This document shows, in pieces, positions 10,569 to 19,409 of a stretch of 64,000 nucleotides of DNA. The notes below the pieces were generated by a model. That model ran no database searches. It saw only the letters and a list, made by a program, of their open reading frames with translations, and was not told the DNA's origin. The stretch comes from Kappaphycus alvarezii. Lineage: Eukaryota; Rhodophyta; Florideophyceae; Gigartinales; Solieriaceae. Where the stretch lies: NCBI GenBank assembly GCA_002205965.3, contig NADL03000646.1:532607-596606 (forward strand). Reading direction: 5' to 3'. Each line of letters starts with the position of its first letter. Within the stretch, counting starts at the first letter, position 1. The position numbers were made by a program, and so were the translations under genes.

Positions 10569-11735
10569 GTGTCCCAAACGAGGTATGATGTTCTATTGGG
10601 AACGCCGAGGCATGTTGCCCACAATCCATGTGTCGACTATAGGAAACGGATTGTGACGGTGAAAGATGCTTCCATTCCAGTGATTGATCCAGATGACGAA
10701 AACCGTTTTGATGTGTCCAATTTGGGAGTGAAGAAATTTAGACGAATGCTGAGTCATGGGGCTGACTTCGAAGTATTTCAGTTACTTGAAGTTCACAGTA
10801 TGAGAGGAGTTACAGATTCAGAGTTCAATGGAAGACTGAGCAGATTACTGGATAACTTTAAAGAGGTCTTTCAGGATGAATTGCCAAGAAGACTTCCTCC
10901 GATTCGATCAGTTGATCATGAGATCAAAGTGGAGGAAGGAGCAAAAGCACCTCATCGACCTTTATTCCAGTTGTCCCCATCCGAACTTATGGCAGCAAAA
11001 GAGTACGTCGGGTCTCTTTTGAGGAAAGGAAAGATCAGGTCCAGTAATTCTCCATATGGAGCACCATATTTCTTTGTGAAAGGAAAGGATGGAAAACTTA
11101 GAGGTGTTGTCGATTATCGCGCTTTGAATGGAATCACCAAAAAGAATAATGCTCCACTCCCTCGTTCTGATGAAATGTTCGATCGACTTGGAGATGCGAG
11201 ATTTTTCTCCAAGCTTGATCTGAAAACGGGATTTCATCAGATAGGGGTGAAACCGGAGGGCATCGAAAAGACTGCGTTCAATACATAATATGGGCAATTT
11301 GAATATCTTGTTATGCCAATGGGACTTTGCAACGCCCGTGCTACGTTCCAAACTTTGATGAACCAGATGTTCTATGATTTCATCGATGTTTTCTTGGTTG
11401 TATACGTGGATGATTTTCTTATATTCAGTAAGAATAAGGAAGAACATTACGAACACCTGGAAATTGTATTAAAGAGACTTGAGGATCACAAGCTGTACAT
11501 CTCTCCAAAGAAATGCTCTTCCTTTCAGACTGAGCTGGAGTTTTTGGGTTTAATAGTCGGGAAGGACGGCATTAGTGTCAATCCTGAGAAGGCCGAAGTG
11601 CTACAAACTTGGCCGAAACCCGAATCTCTAACGGAGTTGAGAAGTTTCTTATGTCTTATACAGTTTTTCCGTAGGTTCATTCCGAAGTTCTCTGCAAATG
11701 CTGCACCTCTCACAGATCTGACAAAAAAGGTCTAG
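10569..11735 (+). pseudogene. pol: Chromovirus reverse transcriptase
   Basis: The RT reads in one frame from MSQTRYDVLLGTP through FKEVFQDELP, GAPYFFVKGKDGKLRGVVDYRALN, FSKLDLKTGFHQIGV, VMPMGLCNARATFQ and the catalytic YVDDFLIFSKN to the connection motif LRSFLCLIQFFRRFIPKFS. A single TAA at 11,286-11,288, one base from a sense Lys codon, interrupts an otherwise open frame. After LTKKV a stop and a frameshift lead into RNase H. It is a clear Ty3-type RT, dead by that stop. Confidence 0.95.
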
Positions 11736-11739
11736 GTAT

Positions 11740-12180
11740 AGGGCAATGAGATCAACAGTGTGATAAAGCTTTCCAGAAGCTAAAGGAAGCAATGACATTG
11801 GCTCTAATCTTAGTTGCTCCTAATTGGAAAAAGCCATTTCGTGGTCATGTAGATGCTTCACAGCTTGCTATTGGTGGAACTCTAACACAGTTGGATGAGA
11901 ATGGAAGGGATCGCGTAATTTCTTTCTATTCAAAGAAACTTTCACCAACTGAATCGGACTACACTGAAATGACAGAGAGCTTTTGGATTTGATTAATTTT
12001 CTGGGAAGATTCAGGTGCTATCTTGAAGGTTCTGAGTTTGAGATTTTCACAGACAACCAGCTGCTTTAAAGCTTCTTCAAACTGAGTCGGAAAGAAGCTC
12101 GTTGGTCGGAAACTCTTGGTATCTTCGGAATCTTTCCCATCACATTGAAGCCTGGAAGAATTCACGTCTTAGGAGATGCA
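11740..12180 (+). pseudogene. Chromovirus RNase H
   Basis: The region contains FRGHVDASQLAIGGTLTQ, VISFYSKKLSPTE and, after a shift near 11,990, FEIFTDNQ, followed by a poorly aligned tether and GRIHVLGDALSRVP. These are the D...E...D landmarks of Ty3 RNase H and the DALSR end motif. At least two frameshifts are present. Confidence 0.85.
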
Positions 12181-13403
12181 TTATCCCGAGTTCCGCACGT
12201 GACGAGAGGAGATCGTGACGTCTCAGTGAATGATGTTGAAGTTCCCTACCTTGATGCTGATCAGATCATTCCTCGGTATGATGACGACCAGTTCTTTGGT
12301 CCAGTCGTAAAAGCCATGGAAGGAGAGTGGCCTGAGAATACGGTTCAGAAGCAGAAACTTGAAAGAATTCTGCTGATGTTCCGAAAAGATGATTGGAGGA
12401 TGTTTTACAATGGAAAGTTGTGCGTACCACGAAGGTCAGTTTCGGATATTTTGCAAATTACTCACGACTCGAAAGTCGGTGGACATTTTAAATTTGCAAA
12501 GACACTGTCCGGATTGGAAAACTTCCATTGGAAACATAAGAGCTGGGATGTTCGAAAGTATTGTGAAGGATGTCTCACGTGTCAGCAGTATAAGGCCTCT
12601 AATCAAAAAAAGTTGACTGATCCAATGTCACTGGAATTGCCTGACGCAGATGGGGATTATTAGCTACAGATTTCATTCTGAGGCTACCCCTGACGAGGAG
12701 CGGTCATGATGCGATCACGACTTGGGTTGATCGACTTATCCGTCGAGTCCATTTTCTGAAATCTAAAACATCAGATACTGCTGAGGACACGGATCGAGAC
12801 TTCTTCGCGAACATCTTCAAGAACCACGGGTTGCCGGATGATGTGACTTCAGAAAATGACAGCAAGTTCATTTCAAAGTTTTGGAAGACACTGATGAATC
12901 TTTGTGAGGTAAAATTAAGAACGTCTACAAGTAGACACCCACAAACAGATGGTGCTTTCGAGATTATGAATAGGATGATCGAGAACTATCTCCGTCGCTA
13001 TTGCTCGTATCATCAGGATGACTCGGATGAACTGCTTCCTTCTGCAGAATTTGCGTACAAATCGGCTGTGAGCGATGATCTGGGTATGTCATCATTTCAT
13101 CTTGACTTAGAATGGACACCTAAATCGCCATTGGACTTCTTGGCTAGCAGCAGCATACCTCTTCAGAGTTTGGACGACTTTCGTGCCAAGCTCAAGGTTT
13201 CTTTTGAGGATGCGCAATTTGCCTACAAAGTGGCAAAAGCTCGGCAAGCTGCATATGCTTCAAGGCGATACAAGGTTCCAGATTATAAAGTCGGTTCAAA
13301 GCTTTTTATCAATCGTTCGTTGTTTACGAATGTTTATTCTAGATCCCAGGATTCTAAAAAGCTTGGTGCGCGAAGATTTGGGCCATTTGTGCTTAAGGAA
13401 TAA
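12145..13403 (+). pseudogene. Chromovirus integrase
   Basis: The N-terminal HHCC zinc finger is seen as HDSKVGGHFK, then FHWKHKSWDVRKYCEGCLTCQQYK. After a shift near 12,662 the core domain follows: TDFILRLPL, GLPDDVTSENDSKFISKFW and STSRHPQTDGAFEIMNRMIENYL, giving the D-D-E triad. The C-terminal barrel region follows (PDYKVGSKLFINR, LGARRFGPFVL). The enzyme would have inserted the cDNA and made the 5-bp target duplication seen here. It is frameshifted at two or more points. Confidence 0.9.
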
Positions 13404-13765
13404 TTGGTAAGAATGCTGTTCGACTGGACCTCCCTGATCATTTTAGAATCCATCCAGTCATTCATATCACTCACACCACACCACATTTGCAGCAGCCCGA
13501 TGACATTGCTTTGCCCATTCCTCCTGCACCTGCACCGCTTGAACTGCCTGATGGACCAGAACAGGAAGTTGAGGTTATCTTGGATCACAAAATGGTTGGA
13601 CGCGGTTTCAAGTTCTTGGTTTTGATGCGTGGTATGCCACGTCATGAGGCGGAGTGGCAACCAACAAAGGACTTTGTTGACGTTACGGAAGATGTATCTG
13701 CTGTAGTAACGGAAGCTTTCCAAGAATATATTCGGAAACAAAATATACTCCCGCAGTATCATTGA
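13404..13765 (+). pseudogene. Chromovirus chromodomain tail
   Basis: After the integrase a chromodomain reads VEVILDHKMVGRGFKFLVLMRG, then EAEWQPTKDFVD. This matches the I-L-D-H start, the aromatic Y/F-L-V segment and the EW-P motif of group chromodomains, which bind methylated histone H3 and direct integration. It lies in a different frame from the integrase, shifted near 13,400-13,480. Confidence 0.85.
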
Positions 13766-13781
13766 CGAGGACGTCAACAGT

Positions 13782-13797
13782 CCGGGGGAGGGAATAG
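13782..13797 (+). promoter_or_regulatory. Polypurine tract
   Basis: CCGGGGGAGGGAATAG immediately precedes the 3' LTR and is the expected plus-strand primer. Confidence 0.85.
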
Positions 13798-14222
13798 TGT
13801 AACAATGTCTCTGTTACACCACTGTGTAATAAAGACTTGTTCGCTGTCGCTATTCCAGTTCTCTATTACACTGTGGTGTAACAGAGAAACTGTACCGTCT
13901 TGAATGATTTGAGAAATTTGATTTTCCTTCAATGTTTTTATTTGACGTGGAGCCCCACGTCATCGTTTTATTTACGTAGTTATATTCTAGATAGTACAAT
14001 TCTATAGTTACACCTCTACTTTCTACTAAGTTCTACTGAGCTAACAAAGTATTGAATTTCTAGAGTAGAGCTACCGTACTGTCTATGAAAGGGGGGCTCA
14101 TCTGGATTCTTGTGGGAATTCAGGTACACTCCAAACATCCTTGCCCCCAACTTTCTGAAACCCTTTACCATCGCTTCTACTGTTCCTTTAGCAGCGCCCC
14201 GGCTGCATCCCTCTTCGTTTCA
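13798..14222 (+). repeat. 3' LTR of chromovirus
   Basis: The 425 bp run from TGTAACAATG to TTTCA and are followed by the target duplicate GGAAG. It carries the same terminal hairpin as the 5' LTR. The high similarity of the two LTRs suggests a fairly recent insertion despite the damaged coding region. Confidence 0.93.
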
Positions 14223-14565
14223 GGAAGGCAATGTGATTCGGCACAAGTCGCTGGCGTGCTGCCTCTATCCTCCCTCCGGTTAGCCGCTATTCTAGAGTTT
14301 ATATAGACAATCAAAAGCCCTCCCTCGATCTACTTATCGCTACTTTCTTTGCCATCGCCATCGCCATGGCCATTGCCATCTCGCCAGCTGCATTCATAGT
14401 GTCTGCATTACAATGTCATTCATGGATCATGCCCATATATGCTTGCGTTCTGATCAATATGCGTCCGCCCGTGTAGCTATGCTGCGGTAGTACTTCTTTG
14501 CTCCTAGGCTCGCTCTTCAGCTGTGCTCCCGGCCGTCGCTCTTCCATGGGTCTGCATTCACCATG

Positions 14566-14680
14566 GTAGTCCCTTCCCCATTACTGTGTCGGTATACCCT
14601 TTTCGATTTGATTGCGGTTGTTTGAAAACCATGGGATAAATCGGATATATTTTCCAAGAGTAAAACACCCAAACCTTTCC
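14566..14680 (+). mobile_element. LINE tail B insertion (115 bp, TSD CCATG)
   Basis: Only the last 115 bp of a LINE 3' end are present. CCATG flanks it at 14,561-14,565 and 14,681-14,685. Arm C near 56,795 has the uninterrupted sequence with CCATG once. This is a dead-on-arrival retrotransposition event limited to the 3' tail. Confidence 0.85.
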
Positions 14681-14791
14681 CCATGTTATCCTGATGCCAG
14701 TCAAGGCGCCAAGTATGCAGTGCTTTCATAAGCCTATACGATTCATACGTTGCAAATGTGCGCGTTTCCAGTCCGTACCCTTTTATCTTCT

Positions 14792-14883
14792 AAGGGAAAT
14801 GGGTGTTAATTTACTGTGGTAGATATGTGGGTTGGAATCCAGTAAATTTGTAACGGAGCTTAGATAGCGTATATGTATTTTAC
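14792..14883 (-). mobile_element. LINE tail A insertion (92 bp, TSD CTTCT)
   Basis: On the minus strand this is the last part of the LINE family 4 3' tail (compare 40,990-41,080). CTTCT lies at 14,787-14,791 and 14,884-14,888. Arm C near 56,685 has the empty site. Confidence 0.8.
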
Positions 14884-15374
14884 CTTCTGCCCTTTCAATG
14901 CCTATCGATGCATTCGGTAATCTAGATCTATGCTGTGCTTTTGTAGTGCATTTGCGTGTCCATTCACAACAGTACACTGACTGGTCCGCCTACTTGCCTA
15001 TTACTGTAGCTATCTAGAAGAGCCACGTCAGCCACGTGGCACCGTCACTTCGTGGAGTAAATAATACTGTACAGTACAGTGTAGTTGTCATGTACTCTAA
15101 ATACTAAAAAAATTCAACAAATTAGATGATTTACGCAAAAGATTTCAGTAAAGCGAAATGTGAATTTCAGTAAATGTAATTACACTACTGTCACACGTTG
15201 CGAAAATTTGCAGTAGAGATGTGACTATCTTTCCTGAAATGTGTGATTAAATAGTGAAATGCATCTCAGTAATAGACGCTTAGCACGTTGCACAAATGGC
15301 ATCGTTTCGGCGGGAAAAGGGTATCAGAGAAGACAACCAATTTTCCTTCTCCATCCCTCCCAACAACTCGCAAC

Positions 15375-16150
15375 ATGGCCAACGTAACCACTACCTCCCT
15401 AGCCCCAGTACTCTTTCCCTTCTCCTCAAACACCTCCTCCGCCATCCCCATCCCCTCAACCGCAGCCACACCCACCCGGTTCCGGAACGAAACAGGGCCG
15501 CCGTCCTACGATCACTCCCGACGATGAAGTCATAATCGTCCAGGAGTTGGCGGCGGCTAAGGCGCACATAGCCCCGTTCGGTGAAGTGTTAAGCAATTCG
15601 CCGAAGCCGCGGAGAAGGCCAACCAAAACCCGAACCTCTCCACGAAGGTAACGCCGAAACAATTACAAGATCGTTACAAGAAGCTGATGGACGCGTTCGC
15701 GAAGAAGGATGCTAGAGAGCGGATGATTCGGGCGTGGGCGACGAGTTTGGTAAGGTGGAGGATCTGCTTAGCGCAATGTTGGACACGCAGATGGACCTAG
15801 AAGCGACGAAGAATGCGGAGAGGACGCTGAAGGAGGCGCAGGAAAATCGCAAAGAGGAGGCCGATCGTCGGTTAATGGAAACGGCAATGGAACGTGGTGG
15901 CGGAAATGGCGATGCTGGAGAGAATGGGAAGGGAAGGGGCAAGCGGCTCCGTATGCTGGATGGAGAGAGGGATGAGGTACTGGAGGTTCTCGCCGTCTCA
16001 CTGCGCGAGACCGATATGGCAAGGATAGAGATCGAACGGGAGAGGTTGGCATTGGATAGAGACCGAATGGAGAAAGAGGTGGCGGATCGTGCCGCAGCGG
16101 TACTTCAGGAGGGAGGAGCGGGAGGCGAGGGACAAGCTCGCGCTAGATAA
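15375..16150 (+). pseudogene. Harbinger MYB/SANT-like accessory protein
   Basis: Across three frames one reads TITPDDEVIIVQELAAAKAH, then NLSTKVTPKQLQDRYKKLMD, then VGDEFGKVEDLLSAMLD, then a long Glu/Arg-rich coiled coil (LKEAQENRKEEADRR, then IERERLALDRDRMEKE). The first part is a trihelix/SANT-like DNA-binding domain of the kind encoded by Harbinger elements, which helps the transposase bind the ends. Frameshifts near 15,590 and 15,725 break it. The last 138 codons (15,734-16,150) are open. Confidence 0.8.
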
Positions 16151-16271
16151 GTTTAAGCTCATGATGGATACCTTTGCACCCGCACGGAAGTAGGCTATGT
16201 GAAGAATGCGCCGTTTGTCTGTTTACAGACCTTTAGAACGATTTTTACCTAATAGGAGCAGCAAGAAGCAG

Positions 16272-16305
16272 CAAAAAATCTCCCGCCCCTGCGGGAGATT
16301 TTTTG
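16272..16305. terminator. Perfect 15-bp hairpin between convergent Harbinger genes
   Basis: The stem 16,272-16,286 pairs perfectly with 16,291-16,305 around a CCCT loop. Its outer part is a run of six A paired with six T and its inner part is GC-rich. It lies between the 3' ends of the two Harbinger genes, so a role in 3' end formation is possible but unproven. A second stem-loop with 11-bp arms lies at 16,347-16,391. Confidence 0.7.
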
Positions 16306-16399
16306 TCCGCGTTAAAGCTCGTCCCTCGCATTCGCGGACTTTGTCTTCGTTCCTCGGAACGGGTCGCGAAGCAACCCGGCCCGAGGAACGAGTAATTTA

Positions 16400-17575
16400 C
16401 TGACCGTTGAGATATTACTCCAATGAGGGAGGAGTACATTTAAAGAACTGCGCTATGGTGTTCGGATAGATGCAGTTTCTCATGTTCGTCAGCAACATGG
16501 CCGTCACATAAAGAGCTCCTACAGGAGATTCCGCGATCCTCATTTTGCGCTTAGAGTGCACCGTGGTTCAGTAGAGTTTGATCTCTTTGAAGATCCACTC
16601 TACTGTCACGCGCACCGTGGACATCGCCTCGGTGAACGCTTGGTAGTGTGCCGTTAGGCTCGACCCTTGGAACGGTACCTCCATAAATGTACGCACGTTG
16701 TAGCCTGAATCACCATATATTACGTACTGCTTTCCATCTATATAAAGCAATTTCCCAAGCGTCTCGTCCAGACCACTCCTCATGTATAGCGTCCAATCAT
16801 GCCGACGCCCCTCCATTGTCCCAGAAGCATGTAGTATCATTCCATCCGGAGTCGTGACGGCCTGATTTTGAGGGGGTGCTTCCTCTTGTGGCCTTTGTAT
16901 GCCACGCGTTGCTCCTCATGATCCCTGGACGAGCAATCCCAATTACGGTCCATCTTTGAACCCCACGCAGTTATCCAAAGCGCCACCCGATTCTTGTACA
17001 GCATTGGCGTACCGTTCAGCATTATGAGAGATGAACATTGACGATAAAGGGACCATTAATAGATCTCCACGTGTATCTAGAAACTGCTCAATGCCTTTAT
17101 AGAATATCTCAGAGAGCTGAGACGCGTGACGCCCGATTAGTAATTCCATCTCCATCCATCGGGCGGGACTACATAGACGCCGTAGAACGACGCATGTTAC
17201 AAGTAAAGGGTCCACGGCGTATCGATTACGGCCTGTACGAACCCAACAAACGGTCCAATTTATAGCCGTTACCATTCGGTAGATATCCTGTTTACGGAAC
17301 CGAAACATGCTCAACGATAAAGCATCCGTTATAGCGTTGAAGTTGAAGGTAAAGCTAGTGGCAAAAATAACATTACGTCGAAGGATGTTATGGTACTGCT
17401 CATTTTTGTAAGCTGCAAATTGTTCAGCACTATGGAGAATGACACTTGAACCAAGGGGGAGGCGTGACCTCCTTGTAGATCGGGATCGAGTTAATAGCGC
17501 TGTGGCCGCCTTCCAACGCCTCTTGCGGATCGTGGCCTTGGTGAAAGTGTGATCTCTGAGCCGACCCAAAGCCAT
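16400..17575 (-). pseudogene. Harbinger DDE transposase
   Basis: Read on minus, the protein starts MALGRLRDHTF and has FRFRKQDIYRMV, then WMEMELLIGRHASQLSEIF, then LDNCVGFKDG with the first catalytic Asp. After shifts come KGHKRKHPLKI, MEGRRHDWTLY, YGDSGYN with the second Asp, and VRVTVEWIF with the Glu. The C-terminal motif IAESPVGALYVTAMLLTNM lies beyond a TGA near 16,568. This is a DDE_Tnp_4-type nuclease that would cut at the element ends. Frameshifts near 16,945 and 16,845 and the late stop inactivate it. Confidence 0.9.
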
Positions 17576-17768
17576 GTTGAGGAAGGATGTTGGATGGTGC
17601 TTGTACTTTGCTCCTACTCAGTGTACACTACAATAATACTCATATTTCAATTTGCGTAAGCGCAATTTTCAATTTTCTAATTGACATTTCAGAATATGAT
17701 TTCTGTAAATAAAAAAAGCTATTTCTGAAATCCTTTTCTGAAATCTCTACTGCGTAAATCCATAATTA

Positions 17769-18361
17769 TCGCTCCTTGTGCGTCCTCAGGAACGCTTTAG
17801 CAAGTCAAGCTGAGGGAGGAGCGCTGACGGACTTTGATGAAAGTCTTGAGATCTTGACAGAAATCAGAACGGCATTCGCGGCGCACAGGATTCTTCACTG
17901 CTGGGCAGTGCTGGACAGAAAAGGGGGAAATGGGCGGTTAATTTACTGTGGTAGATATGTGGGTTGGAACCGAGTAAATTTGTACCGGAGCGTAGATACC
18001 GTATATGTATTGGTCAAGCCAATTGTGAAACCGTACAATGCATAGAAAACTGTAGATGGCACTCCAATCTACCGGAAGGTGAGAGAGAGACAGAGAAGAA
18101 TATGCCTAGTTGCAACAGGCTCGAAAATTCTTCGACAACCACCTCTTTACCTCCAGTGGCATTTATTTACGGTAATGATCCATATCGACTTACGCCAACA
18201 TACATAGTAGTTGTGAAACACTTCTCACTCTAACATGACCAAACTATACAGGCAGACCATATTTCTTGCAACGCAACAAGCCCGACAAGAGAACGTTGCC
18301 ACTGTCTCACGCAATTGTTTGGGCGCCACAACACCTCGTCCAAACAGACGCCAGGGAGAAC
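17769..18361 (+). repeat. Repeat module M beside copy A
   Basis: This is the forward form of the module seen inverted at 1-222 and at 55,990-56,443 in arm C. It holds GCGTCCTCAGGAACGC, one arm of the GAGGGAGGAGCGCTGAC palindrome, and the GCGGCGCACAGGATTC block. A LINE tail splits it at 17,924-18,088. No gene is recognised. Confidence 0.6.
17924..18088 (-). mobile_element. LINE family 4 tail A insertion (165 bp, 10-bp TSD)
   Basis: On minus this is the last few codons and the 3' tail of LINE family 4, matching 40,930-41,090. The flanks are GACAGAAAAG (17,914-17,923) and GACAGAGAAG (18,089-18,098). Arm C near 56,255 has the empty site. Confidence 0.82.
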
Positions 18362-18782
18362 TTTGAAAGCGACCGGAATTGATTTCAATGACATGGCCCA
18401 TTCTAACTTAAACGAACCTTCCTTCAGTTACATTCCCTTAAAAAATCCCTTTGCACACCTCCAAATCGAATCGCCACACCCACCACCGTCCACATTGTAT
18501 ACATAATCAGACTCCAACCCAAACCCCCACCACCTTCCAAAACCTGTTCAACCAACAAACCCATCTTCAGAAACCACCCCCGCTAAAACCTAATCACACA
18601 ACCCTCCTTCGACCGCATGTCTTCTCGAGCCCATCTGACAAACCACGTCCAAAAACCATCAAGGGTATCATGCCCTCTCCACGCGTAAAGCCACGCCCAT
18701 AGCTTTACGCTCAGCCATCGCATAGTATACACTTGATAGTTTCACGACCCATCGACGCTACCGCGACTCTTCTCTGCCCCAG

Positions 18783-19148
18783 TGTTGTTCAAGGTAGGGT
18801 GACAGAGAAACCCCAGTCGCTCGGGCGTAGTCGCTGTTCGGACGAAGCACAAAAATGGGCACAAGAACCCAGAAATCCCTCTGGGATGCTCCCTTTCTCC
18901 CTTCTCTGCTCGGGGAGTCGGGTATTTATTCTAAGTAATTTTCTGGTCTACCGTGTCTGTCGACGCCCTAGACCTGTGCTGCCTCTCTCTTGAGGTCAAC
19001 AGTTGTTGTCGATAGACAAATCAATAAAATAGATTGATTACCACACGTACGTACTATTATTGCACTTATCCAAAGCTGTGTTACTCTTTGAGGAGGCATG
19101 AGTGATTTGGGAAACACCTGCACTAACGTATGTGTCTCACCATTAACA
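18783..19148 (+). mobile_element. Probable solo LTR (366 bp, TG...CA)
   Basis: It starts TGTTGTTCAAGG and ends CACCATTAACA. Arm C and copy X1 lack it. Flanks are CCCAG (18,778-18,782) and GACAG (19,149-19,153); arm C has GACAG once, so the left duplicate seems to have mutated. It contains an AATAAA-type signal (TCAATAAAATAG). Termini and size fit a Copia-type LTR; its internal region is not in the window. Confidence 0.6.
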
Positions 19149-19236
19149 GACAGCCCTCAGGTCCTAGGGGCGACACCCGGACTTAAAAGACAAAACATCG
19201 CAAACACGAACGAAACGGTTCTGAACATCTCTGCGC

Positions 19237-19409
19237 AGCTGTCATGTCCAATGCGTCCTGCATGATAGCTGGCCTGAAGATAGCATTTTAGGGAGCATAG
19301 TTCCTTCCCCATTACTGTGTCGGTATACCCTTTTTGAGTCGATTGCGGTTGTCTGGAAAACCATGGGATAGATCGGATATATCTTCCAAGAGTAAAACAC
19401 CCAAACCTT
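19237..19409 (+). mobile_element. LINE family 3 C-terminal end plus tail B (173 bp, TSD TCTGCGC)
   Basis: It begins within the last codons of the LINE protein (VMSNASCMIAGLKIAF, stop) and continues through tail B. TCTGCGC flanks it at 19,230-19,236 and 19,410-19,416. Arm C near 55,460 has the empty site. Confidence 0.85.

Larger units (their letters stand above)
8054..14222 (+). mobile_element. Ty3/Gypsy chromovirus, full length, inactivated
   Basis: This is a complete LTR retrotransposon: 5' LTR, tRNA primer site, gag, protease-RT-RNase H-integrase, chromodomain, polypurine tract and 3' LTR. The target duplication is GGAGG at 8,049-8,053 and GGAAG at 14,223-14,227. The empty site, GGAAG once, is preserved inverted near 57,117. 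The order RT-RNase H-integrase with a chromodomain after the integrase defines a chromovirus. At least five frameshifts or stops in gag-pol make it non-autonomous. It inserted after the left arm and arm C diverged, or arm C descends from an unoccupied allele. Confidence 0.93.
14228..15121. other. Non-coding spacer of left arm
   Basis: No gene is recognisable. It corresponds, inverted, to 56,447-57,110. A six-base GCCATC/GCCATT repeat lies at about 14,350-14,378, and a TACTGTACAGTACAG palindrome near 15,065. Relative to arm C it contains two LINE tail insertions, listed separately. Confidence 0.6.
15125..17765. mobile_element. PIF/Harbinger DNA transposon
   Basis: The element of 2,641 bp is flanked by TTA at 15,122-15,124 and 17,766-17,768. 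TTA/TAA is the known target of this superfamily. The termini are imperfect inverted repeats sharing GATTTACGCA and AGATTTCAG. Arm C at 56,444-56,446 keeps the empty site with one copy of the trinucleotide. It carries the standard gene pair in convergent orientation: a MYB/SANT-like protein on plus and a DDE transposase on minus. Both are disrupted. Confidence 0.9.

Noticed and set aside
15125-17765. Active Harbinger element
   Set aside because: Both genes have frameshifts and the transposase has a stop before its C-terminal motif.
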